Below, piece by piece: positions 23,881-36,582 of a stretch of DNA of 64,000 nucleotides. Source of the DNA: Norana najaformis (Eukaryota > Annelida > Clitellata > Crassiclitellata > Hormogastridae); contig OZ029915.1 in NCBI GenBank assembly GCA_964023275.1, forward strand, positions 19,445,775-19,509,774, written 5' to 3'. The position numbers and the translations under genes are program-made. The first letter of the stretch is position 1. Every line of letters begins with the position of its first letter. The notes under the pieces were generated by a model. It was not told the DNA's origin, ran no database searches, and was given only the letters and a program-made list of their open reading frames with translations.

Positions 23881-24338
23881 AATTAATATATATTTTTATT
23901 CTTGTAATAAATTTCATTTGAGAACAAGTTAGCCACAGACAGACTTACTTAAAACTCAGATTTTCAATTATGTAACATCATCAACTAATATATACTATTA
24001 ATTTTTATTTCATGTTATTAATTAATGATTAGTTTTTATTTCATGTTATTATTTAATGATTATACAAAAACATATATCCTTATGATGAATGCTTTTGGTT
24101 CAGGCAAACTATACTAAATGCAGAGTATAATAGGCCTATTCAAATATAATTACAATTAACATTATATTAAGTTTATTATTTTTATTTTTATTAATATTTT
24201 AATTAAGGCTTTGGCTATATTGCGTGTGAATTTGCCACTAAATCGACTTGCATCCCGTGTGAGAGCCCAACATAAAACTTTACGTTGCTATGCGCGCAGT
24301 TAATGTTTATTCATTTCGTTGCGTGTTTATTTACGGCT

Positions 24339-24543
24339 TCCGAGAGCGCTCTCGGAACGACGTTCTCATAATTGATGCAAGCCATGATGTAGGTTCTAAT
24401 TTGAATTTTAAGCTGTGTATCTTTTAAAATAACCCCCAGTGATTGGATACTCGTTCTCATGAACATATTGATATATAATTCATTAGGGTCGTCATAGGCT
24501 ATAAGGACGTTCTCGGACCGGATGTACAGATACATGTTCTCGG
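24339..24543. other. Cluster of GTTCTC motifs with an 18-bp palindrome
   Basis: A perfect palindrome TCCGAGAGCGCTCTCGGA lies at 24339-24356, followed within 190 bp by four more GTTCTC elements (24362, 24453, 24509, 24536), two of them reading GTTCTCGG. The cluster ends next to a GT microsatellite at 24559. No function is assigned. Confidence 0.5.
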
Positions 24544-24558
24544 ATAGGCATTGAAGGC

Positions 24559-24559
24559 A

Positions 24560-24604
<45 letters not shown>
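24559..24604 (+). repeat. GT dinucleotide microsatellite
   Basis: About 45 bp of uninterrupted GT directly after the GTTCTC cluster. Confidence 0.95.
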
Positions 24605-24605
<1 letters not shown>

Positions 24606-24728
24606 GTGATACAGGCTGTAATGGTATGCTCCGAGTAAAGTCCTGCGCAAGATGTTTATAAAGTCGTCCGGCCCTCGGTCAATCTGTATTGTGCTCATGC
24701 AATTTATGAACGTCTATAAACGCCCCTG

Positions 24729-24835
24729 CGTTTATTTGTACAATTTGTGTTTATGCACCCACACCCCGCGGCAACTGGAGACCGGCGTTTAAAAGAGACC
24801 GGCGTTATTTTGCACAAATCGTTTTTACCTCTGGT
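24729..24835 (+). repeat. GACCGGCGTTTA repeat unit (copy 1)
   Basis: Contains GCGTTTATTTGTACAA, CCCCGCGGCAACTGGAGACC, then GGAGACCGGCGTTTAA and GAGACCGGCGTTATTTTGC, and finally ACAAATCGTTTTTACC. The same ordered motifs recur in diverged, CpG-depleted form at 52308-52398. This defines a repeated element of unknown class. Confidence 0.6.
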
Positions 24836-25031
24836 AAAACAACGTATATGAGTTTCTTTTGGCCATGAATAACGCTATACCACACCATGCTAAAACACGG
24901 TCTTTATCAGCTTAGTCTGCCAGGTTCGTGTGGTGTGATCGTTGCATACCGTGGTACCCAGTGTATTTACCATACTGGCACCGGTATGTCAGTGTTTGGG
25001 AGTACCTCAGAGGAAAGACAACGAGTGTTAA

Positions 25032-25221
25032 TACCAGTCTGCAACCTCATGAAGTACATGAAGATGATGAGAGACATCCATTTTCTATTGTTGTGGTAAA
25101 GGAAGACACTGTGAGCATCTACAAAAACTGATACTAGTTGTCGCCAGCATAAAAAGAAAGTGAAAAGCATAGACATCATAATCGTAATCTTAAAGTCGAA
25201 AATTTCTAAAGCGCTACTTTA
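25032..25221 (+). repeat. 190-bp segment duplicated at 16569-16758
   Basis: Second copy of the near-identical block. Here the LINE 3' end continues beyond the shared part into a long LINE body on the minus strand, while at 16.7 kb it is cut off by TACA repeats. This fits a LINE read-through (3' transduction) or a duplication of this locus. Confidence 0.9.
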
Positions 25222-26780
25222 AAGCTCAGCACAGGGTACCAGCTTATTCACGAGCGTTGTGTCAGTTCAGAGTGGCTGTCCAAAAATGCCATGGGACGAA
25301 CCAAGTCAGGTTACCAGAAAACAAGAGAGAGAAAGGGACAGAGGAGCTGTTACAGTATGTTGTGTTTAGGTTGAGAGAAATGGGAAGACGGCGGATTGGA
25401 CGGATCAAGGTAAGATTTCTTGAAAAGGTAAGACCAGTTTTGAATGGAATGCCTGAGGAGTATTAAATAGAGGAGCTTGAGACAGAGGATGGTTTCTGAG
25501 TGACAGAAAGAATAGAGAAACGGAGAATTTGCGAAATTCAGGATCGTTCCAGAGTTTAGGTGCAGGTGGTATATGGAGCGGTTAGAGAACTTAGGATGAG
25601 GAGTCAAAGAGGGACGGGTAAGTGTCAGACAATAGGATGAACGGGTAGAGCGGGGTTACTGGATGATGAAGAGTTTGCGAAAACAAGTAGGCCTATGTTG
25701 TGAGTATTGCAGAGAATAAGGGCCTATAGGTTAGAGAAAGAACTTTGAAATGTGGATTTTCAGCCAATGACACTCCACTGATTTAGGATAGGAGTGATAA
25801 AATTATGGTGATGCTTGGATTTCCTGGTGACAGCTTGCATGGCCAAGTGAATTTTGGAAGAGTTGAAGACGCTTAATTTAAGTGGATTCAAGGTTAAGGA
25901 AGATGAAACTGCAGTAGTCGAGCTTGGAGTGAACAATAGAGGTAACGTTGGCAGAGGCGGTTTCAAAATCGAGCATAGATCGAATACGGCGAAGGTCACG
26001 AATATGAATGAAACAGGTTCGCGACAGGTTCGAGTGGTGATTTGAAAGGGAGTGAAGTGGGTCAAAGGTAATGCCAAGATTTCACACAGGTGAATTTAAG
26101 GGGCAAGTGAGAGTGGAGGAATTAGTTGATAGTTAAATGGAAGAGCCAAGAAAGGATTGCAATGAGAAGAGCAGTATGAGATTTTATCAAAGAAAAATGA
26201 GCAAAAGGCATAATCAATAATAGGAGAACGCATGAAGCCATGGAACAGGGAGAAAGAATTACGACGGAATAGAGGGTTGGCAGCTTTCTAAAGATGTCTT
26301 GAAGTTGATGAGTTGGAATGATCAAGTGAAGAGCAGTACTTTTCTTGGCAGAAGCAATAAAGTTATGGTATATGTTGGTGGTAGTTTTCAGAGTAGTAGG
26401 CCTAATTGCCTTTGCCTTATCTGCAGTCCAGTAGAGCGCTTGTATGTATGCTGAAAGCGTCTGCGAAAGGATTTGAATGCTTGAAGGTATGAATTATTAT
26501 CGTGCATCACGCACGATAATAATTCAGTTCGGTAATGACGTTGTGGTAGTGGAGGTTGGTGAGTGTAGTACTGTGCAAAGATAGGAGATCATCAAGGAAA
26601 GAGGGAGGATTTAGAACAAGTTGGGAGTTGATAATGTCTTGCGTGGAGGCTTGGCGGTCGATGGACCCAATCCGGCGGAAATATTGAGAAGACGGAGGAG
26701 AGTGAGGAAAGCATTGATTTCCACTCCATTTTTTGTCATTTCCACAGAGTGGCTGCTCCAAGATCAATGCTCTTAGTTAC
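25190..26780 (-). mobile_element. CR1/L2-like LINE 3' portion (family B)
   Basis: Minus-strand retrotransposon fragment of about 1.5 kb. Reading from high to low coordinates, late RT-domain text is visible in shifting frames: FHIRDLRRIRSMLDFETASA, then IVHSKLDYCSFIFLNLES, RLQLFQNSLG, and AVTRKSKHHHNFITPIL. These match the family forms HIRDLRRIRP, LVHSKLDYCNSLFLNLP and RLQxxQNSLARAVT. Near the 3' end are NWSYLFKKSYLDPS and the conserved untranslated end GAATAAGCTGGTACCCTG, then AGCGCTTTAGAAATTTTCG and AAGATTACGATTATGATG. Multiple stops and shifts make it inactive. GVPQG and FADD motifs were not found. Confidence 0.8.
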
Positions 26781-28284
26781 CTCTTGAACTGTATAATAAA
26801 GTTCTTAAACTATTTATACTATTGAATCGCGTTTTGCTGCATTTGTGCTAGTTGTAAGAAATAAGTTGTTTCAGTTGTTCCTTGGGTGTCCCACGTTGGT
26901 GCGCTAAAGTACTTTAAATAGATGACTAGATCAGACGGGAAAAGAAAAATGGATGCACGAAAGGGGAATCTTTCAATACTTGGCAGTGAGGCAATATTTT
27001 GGTTTTAAGCGAAGATATTTTCGAAAGATTCACTTTTGTAAGTACATTATTTTATGCAAAGGTTAGCTGGTTGCTGTATAATGCTGCGCTTGGAACTATA
27101 AGGGCATTCTAGCTCAATTCCACCAATGCCTCCCACTCGACCATCTCAGAATTGGTTGAAATTTTAACCACATGTTGCAAGATGTATTGGATGGAAAAGC
27201 CCAAAATGTTTTGTGCAATATTTAAAATACATTCCAAGATATCGTTGATTCCGTGACCCCAACCTCCGAAGGCATTTCGCAAAACTTCGAGATGTCCACT
27301 TTTTGAGAATTGATATCTCTAGAGCTGTTGGACCAATTTAGATGATTTTTTCTTCCTATACAGTTTCTTGTGCAGATTACAAAAATATAATTATTATTAT
27401 TGTACGTCCTATGATTTCAGCTGTATTAAATGTCAAAAGTGCCTTCATATTCATTTTGTTTCTAAATTTTGCAATATTCAGTGATCAATGTCTCCACATG
27501 TACCAGGCACAATGCAATCAATTTGTGTATGAATACTGTCTATGTTGCTGGCAATTACCTGGCAGAGTTTGACTTGATTACTTATTCACATCTGCTGGAT
27601 AAAGTAGGTCAAAGTTCACCAAATCTGACAAGGAGGGGTCAATGAGAAAAAATATTCCCAAAAAGGACATAAAAATATTATTTTTTATTGCATTTTCTGA
27701 TAGAGCATAGATCAATTGATAAGTGTTCAAAAAATCCCAGTGGTGTTTTTTGTTTTAAGGAGTTTACAGTGTCAAATATGGTCGTTTTTAGGCATCGCAA
27801 GGTGCAATTACGGGTGGTATTAACAGACTTGTTACCCTAACATATCAATATCAAAACTGTGATCACTTTTAAAAATGGAAAATGCAACATACAGTATCTA
27901 AATAATTTTTATTAAAAATATAGTTAACAAACATTTCTATATCATAATTAAAGCGAATTTACGAACAAAATTTTGTGTTAATTGGTGGTATATCAAAGTA
28001 CATATAACAAAATATTCTGTGGAATTGCCAAACATCTAACAATATAAAGATAATGTCATTTATGCATACAGCGTCATATATTTTGAAAATGTTTCTGTAC
28101 ATAGGATGAATATTTTGTTGTTACAGTCTTCCATACTTAATCGTCCACCTGGTACTGACGTGCAATATCACTGTGTGTTCGAGGTGCTGGCACAAAATGA
28201 AGGGCATGTTGGAATGGTACCCAGCATATGTCACCACGTCTTGGCCAAGTCAGATGATAGCTTCCCCTCCTCTGTGTACTTGTA
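26781..28284. other. No gene recognised
   Basis: AT-rich DNA. The portion 27120-27330 is less AT-rich (for example CCTCCCACTCGACCATCTC) but gives no recognisable protein on either strand. 27640-28140 is very AT-rich. I see no supported feature. Confidence 0.4.
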
Positions 28285-28625
28285 AGAAAACAAAGTCTCT
28301 CCTCCTTTATCCCTTCCGTCGTTCACTCTATCTATTACTCCTCAGGTACGCCATTCGAAACTGGTCTCATCTTTTCAAGAAATCTCACCCTGATCAATTC
28401 GAATCCCCTTTTTTCCCATTTTTTCTCAGCTTAAACACAACCCATCCTAACCGCGAGATCCTCTCTCCTCATCTCTCTGGTCTTCTGGCAACATGACTTG
28501 TTTCTTGACATGGCATCTTTGGACAACCCCACTGACTTGCCACAGCGTTCATGAATAAGCTGGTGTCCTGCGCTTAGCTTTTAAGTAGCGCCTTAGAAAT
28601 TTCGAGTTTACGATTACGTAGGTAA
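28285..28625 (+). mobile_element. LINE 3' end (family B)
   Basis: Aligns with the minus-strand copy at 25.19-25.5 kb over about 330 bp. Shared text includes ACTGGTCTCATCTTTTCAAG, encoding NWSHLFKKS where the other copy has NWSYLFKKS. Then come GACATGGCATCTTTGGAC, GAATAAGCTGGTGTCCTG and TAGAAATTTCGAGTTTACGA. The tail is ATTACGTAGG with short AAGTAAGT units. Confidence 0.8.
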
Positions 28626-29214
28626 GTAAGTATATTCTTTATTAACCAATAGCTAATCACACATCGGTGTGCAAGTATTTATGAACGCAAGAAAAAACTT
28701 ATCAGGCAAAAAATTTCCCAATGATAAAAGATCTATCAGCGGGAGGAATAATACGGTCATGAGCGCCGGGCTGTAGGGAATAATTGAGTTTTTGATTGGC
28801 GGGAGTAGCTATTGTTAGACACGGTTTGGGTTGTTCGGGATTGCTTTAGAGACGAGCATCGGCCAAGCCACAGAGTTCATTGAACATTGGGGAGTCCTAT
28901 GGAAGATAATGGAGACGCACAAGTCTCCGCATCAAAGCTTGGAGCCAATCCCTAGGCTGTGCTCCAGCATAGCCCCACCAGACGGGAGAGGCGTACAGCA
29001 TCCTGGCCAGTGGTGTGGCTCCGACAACGCCTTAGAGCCGATGGCCAGTGAGGCTATGTGCTAGAATAAATCGTATGACGTACAATTACGAACTTAAAAA
29101 TCACGGTTGTTTAAGCGGGGATTTTTTGAAAGTTATATTGAACACTGTTTTTACAGTTTTATATGCATTTTTGTTGCAAAGTGTGAGCGTTTATCTCGCG
29201 CTAATAAAGAACAC
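28626..29214. other. No gene recognised
   Basis: Lies between two LINE ends. A GC-richer stretch at 28850-29060 contains an open + frame (reading IGQATEFIEHWGVLWKIMET) that I cannot assign. It may be untranslated sequence of the LINE ending at 29300. Confidence 0.35.
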
Positions 29215-29300
29215 TTCATTTACGCCTGTGAATAAACTGGTTCCCGCGACTTAGCTTTCGTTGGGCACAGTAGAAATCTCGAGATTACGATTACGAAAAC
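29215..29300 (+). mobile_element. LINE 3' tail (family B)
   Basis: Reads GAATAAACTGGTTCCCGCG, then CTTAGCTTTCGTTGGGCAC, TAGAAATCTCGAGATTACGA and ATTACG. This is closest to the copy at 23.8 kb and is clearly the same 3' end family. Confidence 0.75.
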
Positions 29301-29805
29301 AGATGTTTAAACTTGCCACGACGTTCTTATTTACATAAATTGAATAGGGAACCAGCGTGCTCGTAGTAGTGATTTCATTGGATTGCTGCCCACAAATAAG
29401 CAAAGACACGATTGCATTTGGTACAATAAGCTTTGAAGATTCATATTGCTAGTAGGGGCTGAATGAAAAATTATCATAGAGAGGAAGGCAATATTATGAC
29501 CAGGATTACTGTACAAAGTTCATGATCAAATGTAATTTGTTAGACTAATTCTTACCTCACCGGGTTGAAAATTATCGATGCCCGCCATAGTTGTCGTCCA
29601 TTTTATTTTAGGTGGTGATTTGTGTTATTAAAACGTTGGGACTCATTTAAAAGGCTGTCGTAATTATAGCTACATATTGATTGTTATTGATAGTGGTCAT
29701 AACATCACCAGAGTATCTCGTCGTAGTTAAGGAGCACCACAGGATTTTATCATTTTCGATACAAGGTATGTTTTATCTGAACTATTTTGACAACGCCTTT
29801 TGTAG

Positions 29806-30007
29806 CTTGGAAATGACTTACACCATGGTCTTTGGAGTGATAGACCAGGGCACACACTGTGAGATGACAGCGTATGCTGATGCCATGGAAAGTTTAAGCT
29901 CGGATGACATCTTAGTTTTAGCACGTAGGCTGGACAGTATAATTTTAACGTTTAACACCACTGTACAGAAGTTGACAAATACTAATTCACCAAATTTTGA
30001 AGCGTAA
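29806..30007 (+). CDS. Possible terminal exon, unknown protein
   Basis: Open + frame after an acceptor-like CAACGCCTTTTGTAG, ending TAA at 30005-30007, with AATAAA about 210 bp downstream (near 30220). It reads MTYTMVFGVIDQGTHCEM, then SLSSDDILVLARRLDSIIL and TFNTTVQKLTNTNSPNFEA. Composition looks protein-like, with a plausible amphipathic helix (DDILVLARRLDSIILTF). A strong donor-like CAAG/GTATGT only 40 bp upstream would make an unusually short intron. No family is recognised and no upstream exon is certain. It could be a chance frame. Confidence 0.22.
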
Positions 30008-32220
30008 TATTGGATTTTAGAGTTGTTATTTATTGTATTGTTTAGTATATATTAATGCTTATGATGTTCAAAGAAATGGTTGTTTCAATAGAAACAGAGA
30101 AAAGCAGGTGCTTCAGCAAAACGTAAGAGACAGCTATGGTTATGATGAGCTGGTTACCATTATACTTAGGTTATGACCCAGATGTGCATCCTGCAGGATG
30201 GCTGAAACTGAGGCATAGAAATAAATAATGAAAGATCTTGCCATACACAGCGATCCCTTGTAATTTGTTTATTTGGACCATGTGTCTTTAAATGCACTCA
30301 GCTAATGATGATAGTAATAATATCAATGTGGGAATCTACATCTTTTAGAAGCTCTTGATTCTTCAAAAGGTATGTATCAGTATCCAAATGCATATATGTG
30401 CAACTGGGTTTGAGTGCATGTCTACATATGGGAAGAACTTGAAGTGGTCTAAGTTAGTAGCTGTATCATTATTTATTGGTTTACACAAATTGCTTCCCAG
30501 TTTTTAGTTCAGTATCAGAAAATTCTTTTCTTAAAGCCTTCTTAAAGTGGGAAGAAGAAATGCTTCAAGAGAATGATTCTCGTGATGAGTGATATACTGG
30601 CATAAACTTTTAAACTGAATTCTGATATGAGTTGAGTGTATACCTACCTCCATGTAGATTGTTTGCACTAAAGTGCATACATTTATTCAGGTGAAGTATA
30701 ATTTGAAAAGGTTTAGAATTCAAACAGTCGGGAAGAAAAGTTGGGATAATTGAATTGCGCTATTTATTCAGCAATGACTTCCTCATCAGTGACTGCCTAT
30801 AGCTGCGATAGTCATAGTCATTTGAGCTGAAACACATAAGGAAGTCCTAACTGTTGCTGATTTATAATAAAAATTGGTCACTCTGCCAAGTTCCATGCTC
30901 AAAAGCACTCTCCTTCATCGCAGCTCCACATGGTGCTTACCTTCTGCCTTATTTGTTGGCAACTGGCAAGTTTCTGAAAGTGTCATGACACAGGTTTTTA
31001 TGTGACATTTTACTGATATTTAAGCAAGTGTATCCATGTGGTGCCATCAGCTTAAGCACATATTATGCGCCAACTGATGGTATTGGAAATTGGCTCAGGA
31101 TGAATAAAGCATTTTCTTTGATTTTAACAAGGAATAGGATGTTAGGAAAGAGTAACAGGATGATGTTTAGTTAGTATCAGTGTGATGATTGTGAAAGATA
31201 ATGTGATTTTTGATGTACTGTTTGTAATGTATTTCACTTTTGATGATCAGTGTATTTATTTCCAAAAAAGCTCTTGTTTTTAGCATGTGCTTCATCAGAA
31301 TGTGTTGTATTTTAATTTCAAGTTTATTACAGAGATATAAAATGACAGATAGAGAGAGGCAGAGAGGAGGGAGATTTCTTTCATGTTCCAGAGCACAACT
31401 AAATTTCACACATTAAGCTGTAGAACAGTGAGATACTAGCATTATTCATGTAGTTTTTTGTTTTGTGTAACTGCTGTATTTTCATAAATAATATAACTTA
31501 TAATTTATCTTCCAAGTTCAGTGGCTGTGGTAGACTGAATTCCTGAAAGGGATCATAGTTTAAACAGCCAGATCTTTCTAAATAGTTTGGCAGCCTAATT
31601 TTGAACTCATCATTGGGAAGTTGGACTCTAATGTTTTTGTCATATGACCCTCACATAATATTGAACCGAGAGACCCAGGGATGTGTCGTAATTGAATTTT
31701 AAATGTACACGCCTTTGTGAGGGGGTCTTGGTACAAATAATATATAATTGAAGCTTCTGTTTAATTAATGAATCAGTTGAGTGTGACTCTGGTCTGTGGG
31801 AAGGCCATGAAATCAACTGTATATAGTCAGATTTGTCAATTTTTTTCAGACATTAGAGGAATCAGTGTCTTAAAATACAGGCCCAGGTATTTGAGTCCAT
31901 GCAGGGTGGGTATCTGTTACTTATGTCTAGTAATCATCCAGCGACCCTTGAGTTATTATTTAGACCTAATTAAAGTTTAGTTAAGCAGTCACATTACCCA
32001 TGAGGCTGCAGTATCTTTGAGCCCACCAATGCATATGATGGCACACTAATTTATGTTGACTCTCTAGAAAATATCCTTATTCTGTATGCTTCACAGAATG
32101 GTAACTGTAATCTGCATCCCAATACTTCCCACTCCATGGCTTCACAGGTGATGCACAACTGCACATTATAAAGCCATGAACCAGACTAATACAGCAATCC
32201 TCTTAAAATAAATACTATGC
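30008..32220. other. No gene recognised
   Basis: AT-rich DNA with no long frame and no recognisable element. Confidence 0.45.
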
Positions 32221-32545
32221 ATCTTTGGCTGGGTGTTGGTTATATGCACTTATGCCAGGATGCCACCCGCTGGGTGGGTGCCTAGGCCTCCCTGTGTCCG
32301 CTAACAGGCCTAGTGGACCCTGGTGATGATGATGAGTTCTCTGCCCAAAGGCAGGTCCATTGGCTTTATGCCACCCAGACATGAGGTGAGTGAGGTGGTT
32401 TCCCTTTGCCTTCCTCACAGACAATTGTGGGTGAACAACTTGTCCAAGGTCACTACCTGGTGGCTTGAGGCAGATTTGAACCCACTGACAGGCTTAGGTC
32501 CTCCCGTTACAAGGCACAGACATACCACTACACCACCATGTCTCA
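32221..32545 (-). mobile_element. tRNA-derived SINE (V-SINE-like), nearly complete
   Basis: On the minus strand the head reads ACATGGTGGTGTAGTGGTAT (A box within GTGGTGTAGTGG), and about 40 nt later GGGTTCAAATCTGCC (B box). Then come ACCTTGGACAAGTTGTTCAC and GAGGAAGGCAAAGGGAAACC, a body layout seen in many aquatic-animal tRNA SINEs. The distal part contains GGGTCCACTAGGCCTGTTAG and CACCCACCCAGCGGGTGGCA. A TCATCATCATC run lies in its middle. Pol III transcription is inferred from the boxes. Confidence 0.8.
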
Positions 32546-35500
32546 GTACTCATAAAAAATGAGTGTATGTTTCACTGCAAAGAACTGTTTTCAATATAGC
32601 TGATTACTTCCTAATTCATCCTTAATATTAAACGTAATAAAAAATAGAACTTCTCAGCAGATGGTTCACTATTTAAAATTAACTAGGCCTGTCAATGGGT
32701 GACTGCCCAAAGGGTGGCACTTTGGCTGTGAATGCATATACCCAAAACCTGCCGTAGAAACACAATGATTATTTTAAGTGGATTGCTTAAGGCTCATGGC
32801 TTAAGACTGTGCAGTTGTCCATCACCTGGAAAGCCATGGGTTGGGAGGTGTTGGGTTGCCAAAGACTGCTAACAGTGAGCAAAGCATATAAAATAAAAAA
32901 GTCAGTGCTGTTATATGGACTGGTGGCTGAGGGTGGTGTGACTGCCTAACCCATCTCCACTAATGTGATGTCATATTGAACATATTGGATCACAGGATGG
33001 CAATGCCTGTTCAACATAACTGACCTTCAAGCCGTTGATGGCTAACTTTGAATTATGTCTAAGCGCATACAGTGCAGTCCCATTTTGCATGCAGTCGTCG
33101 GGAGCCGAAGTCACCATGACCCATGTGTTAAAAAACTGTGATTTAAGTGGGCCATCCTGGAATACTGTAATGAACAATTTATGCAAGTCTTAGTGTTGCT
33201 AGAAAGCTCAAAGATGTAGACTTTCTGATGTGAAGGCACTTGCACTCTGGCTTGCTATGAGACGATTTCATCCAATTACTTTCAAGGGCCACATTGCTCT
33301 CTTGTTATGTGCGAAATTGTTTGTCATTTATTACTAGACAGTTTATGTTTCTGGATATGTTAACATCAACTGTTTCCAGACATTTAAAGGTAAAGTTCCA
33401 TCTATTGGACTGCCATGACTACTGGTACACAGCTGTTGTAAGCGTGGCTAAGACCACAGCTAAGCATCCAAGGGGACAGCTGGGCTGCCAGTGGCAGGCA
33501 AAAGTGCAAGTGCCATAATTTATCTTAGCCACAGCTGCTGCTAATGGTCCCTTTATTCATGTATGGTCATTGGTCCCTTTATTCGTTTGGAAAGTGAAGA
33601 CATGTGCAGCTGTATTAAGTTCACCTACTGGGGAACTATACTGCCCCTGCAGGGCTTAAAGCCTACTGTAGCCAGAAAATTTGAAAATAATCTGCTCCAT
33701 GTGGTTGATTTCTGAAACATTGGTGGAGCATATAAGAAATCACTACGTGATACTGAGATCATGAAAACAAAATATCCATCGAAATAATAAGTAACAGAAT
33801 GCTGGTTGGTGTGCTCTGAGGTGCTACTTTGCAGTGTGGACGAGTTACCTGTCCGTAAACTGAAAAATGCAGAGAAAAATGAAAGTGATCAGAAAGATCA
33901 ACAGAAGAAGAAACGAAGCACATGGGCAGCTTGTTTTCAAAGTGAAGTGGGTGGCTTGGAGGGACAACCAGCCGCAGAACAGAAAGGAAATCGATAAAGA
34001 AGGAAAAGAACCATCAGTGAAGTAGTAATCTAATGATCTTTCAAAATTGGATAGAAAAATCTGAACACATGAGAAAGGATCTAAAAGTGTAAGAAAGTTA
34101 TGGTGTGGTGAAATTGCATGTGGATGATTATCTTTAAAACAAAAATAAATGGGATCATGGTGGAGCAATCGGCCATGTAAAAATTCATTAAATGAAACTT
34201 TCTAGCAGCAAAAATCACATGAATGGTTATATTATGAAGCATTAGGAGGTAGCATGAAAGAACAACTAACCATGGGAAAATAATCTGAAGAGAAGAAGGC
34301 AAGCGGTCGCATTGTTTCCAAAGCTTTTTGATCTGGGCTTGGAGAAGCAAACAGCTGCATAGAAAATATTGGAAAGCAAAGAAAGAGAACTGAGGAGAAA
34401 TGAAAGAACACGGCCAGCCATATTCAAACATTTTGTGGCCGGCATATATAAGTGGCCAGTCATGAAGGAAAACATCAGAATGAAAAACGAAAGATCAGTG
34501 GTGTGATATATATTATTATAGTGAGAAAACAGAAAACAAAAGGAAAAATTAAAACATAAAGCTAAAAATTAAGAAAAAGCTAAAAATACAAAAAATATGG
34601 AAAATTTTTAAAAGAAATAAAGGAAACAACAAGAATAAAGAAAAACTAAATAATATATTATTATTAAAAAATAAAACATAACAGTAATCCAGGATTTTCT
34701 AATGCAGAATCAAAATAAAGATTGCAAGAAGAATTAAGAACAAGAATGAGCACAGGGACACAGATCACTTTTAAAAATCCCTTGGACAACCTAGAATGAC
34801 AGAATCTTCAATAAACTGAAAAACAGTATCATCGGCAATCTTGGACAGAAGAATCACTTTGTATCATAAAACCCTGAAAGATGTCAGAGGCCTTTAATGC
34901 CATATAACTTCATAAAACCTTTGTCTCTGTCCACTCTCTTGGTTCTTCTGTTGCTTCTCCTGGTGGTCTTTCTGGTAGTGACTTAATGTTTAATCGCCAC
35001 TGCCATCAGAAAGACAAGAGCAGGGACTTGAGCAGCAGACAAGACAGAGGAAACCACCAGTATTAGGATGTAGTAGCAACCCTCTTTTGCTAGGTAGTAA
35101 GTTAGTAGTTGGTGCAGTTTTAAAAGGAAAAGGGGAGTAACACTTGAAAGAGTAACCCATCTTGTTTGAGCTTAGAGCAGTCTTTGTTCTCTGTTCAGTC
35201 AATGGCCCATTTTCCTCTGTGGATTCTGGGAGGCAGGCCTTGAGCAGATAAGGTGAACCCTAAACATATTGTAAAGTTAACTGATTTATGTGCACCCAAC
35301 TACTTGGTTTAATAGAGCAGCAATATTGAAACGTGTGCTGTTTAGTTGTAATCTCTCATATAACATTTATGGTCGAAAAGTCCTCACATTCTAGCCAGAA
35401 TGGGAGCATTCTCCAAACAGGTCAAGGGATAGAAATACTAGGCATACAGCTGAACCCAAATCCAAACCCACTGGTCATGGGTTGTCACGTTACCTGGTAC

Positions 35501-36582
35501 TTACGGCAGGTTACTGGGGCTTAAGGCATCATCCTGGCATGTGGGCCTTAATGTGCTTTCTACCCAAGTAGAGTTGGAATCCTGTGAGTCCGATCCAAAT
35601 AAAAGTAGGAATTCATAGTAACAGTTAGCTTCAGCAACTATCTTAGCCAATGATTCTCTCTATAAGAGTACAAATTGTATAAAATGATGGCAGATCTTTG
35701 GTATCAATGAGCATGCAGATACTTCTTATAAATTTTTTGACCAGCCCTCCTCAGACACCGGCAAAAACCTAATCTAGTTGAAGCAGTGTCGTCTGACATT
35801 GCTGCTGGTATCACTTTCATTATTTTTTGAAGATCAGATATATGGTTAATATGAGCACTACTTGCAGCATGTTAGTCCTGTGAAATGCTTAAAAATTAAC
35901 TCTTCATCTGACTCCCAAATACTGATTATCATATGCTAAACTTCATCTTTGTTTGCCATCGCGGTTGAAAGCATGAAGGCAAAGTGCAGCAGTTCGCCAA
36001 CTTTTCATGTAGAAAATCTCTGTAACCGACACAGTTAGAAATATGCAACCAATGGCGTAATCTCAGCCTATTTATTTATCTAGTTATTATTTATGAAGTT
36101 ATTTGCATACAACAAATTCTTGTTCCCTACTATCCTACATGTTTAATAATTAATGTAGCGAACTTTGCACTTGTGGCACAGTGGAAAGTTATTGATTGTC
36201 ACAAAATTGCACGCATGGCATGCAGAGGGTTATGTTGAAATGCATAGCTCCTACGAATATGACGGAGAACTTAAAACATAAAAGGTAAAACACCATTCAA
36301 TGTTTGGCTGTGCTTTAGGCTTTTTAGACCTTTCATAATGGTGAAGAGTTGACCTTTCTTTGTGGAAACATCCAAAAGATTCATCATACAACTAGCTAAA
36401 TAGTAAAGAACCTTTTTAAGTAATTCAGTTCTTTTTCACTCTAAATATTCATTAAAAGCAATAATAGATAACTACATATAGTAATGTATTCGTGTAGCCA
36501 ACTCAGTTATAATGAGTATACTGACCGCCCACTGTTAGTGGGAAGATCACATGGCGAACGAGAGGGCTGGACACCAGCCTCA
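32546..36582. other. No gene recognised; A-rich segment inside
   Basis: About 4 kb without a supportable gene. At 34505-34690 the plus strand is strongly A-rich (GAAAAAGC and AAATA units), possibly an old poly-A or simple-sequence region. Short frames at 33800-34000 are Lys/Glu/Gln-rich and not convincing. Confidence 0.4.
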
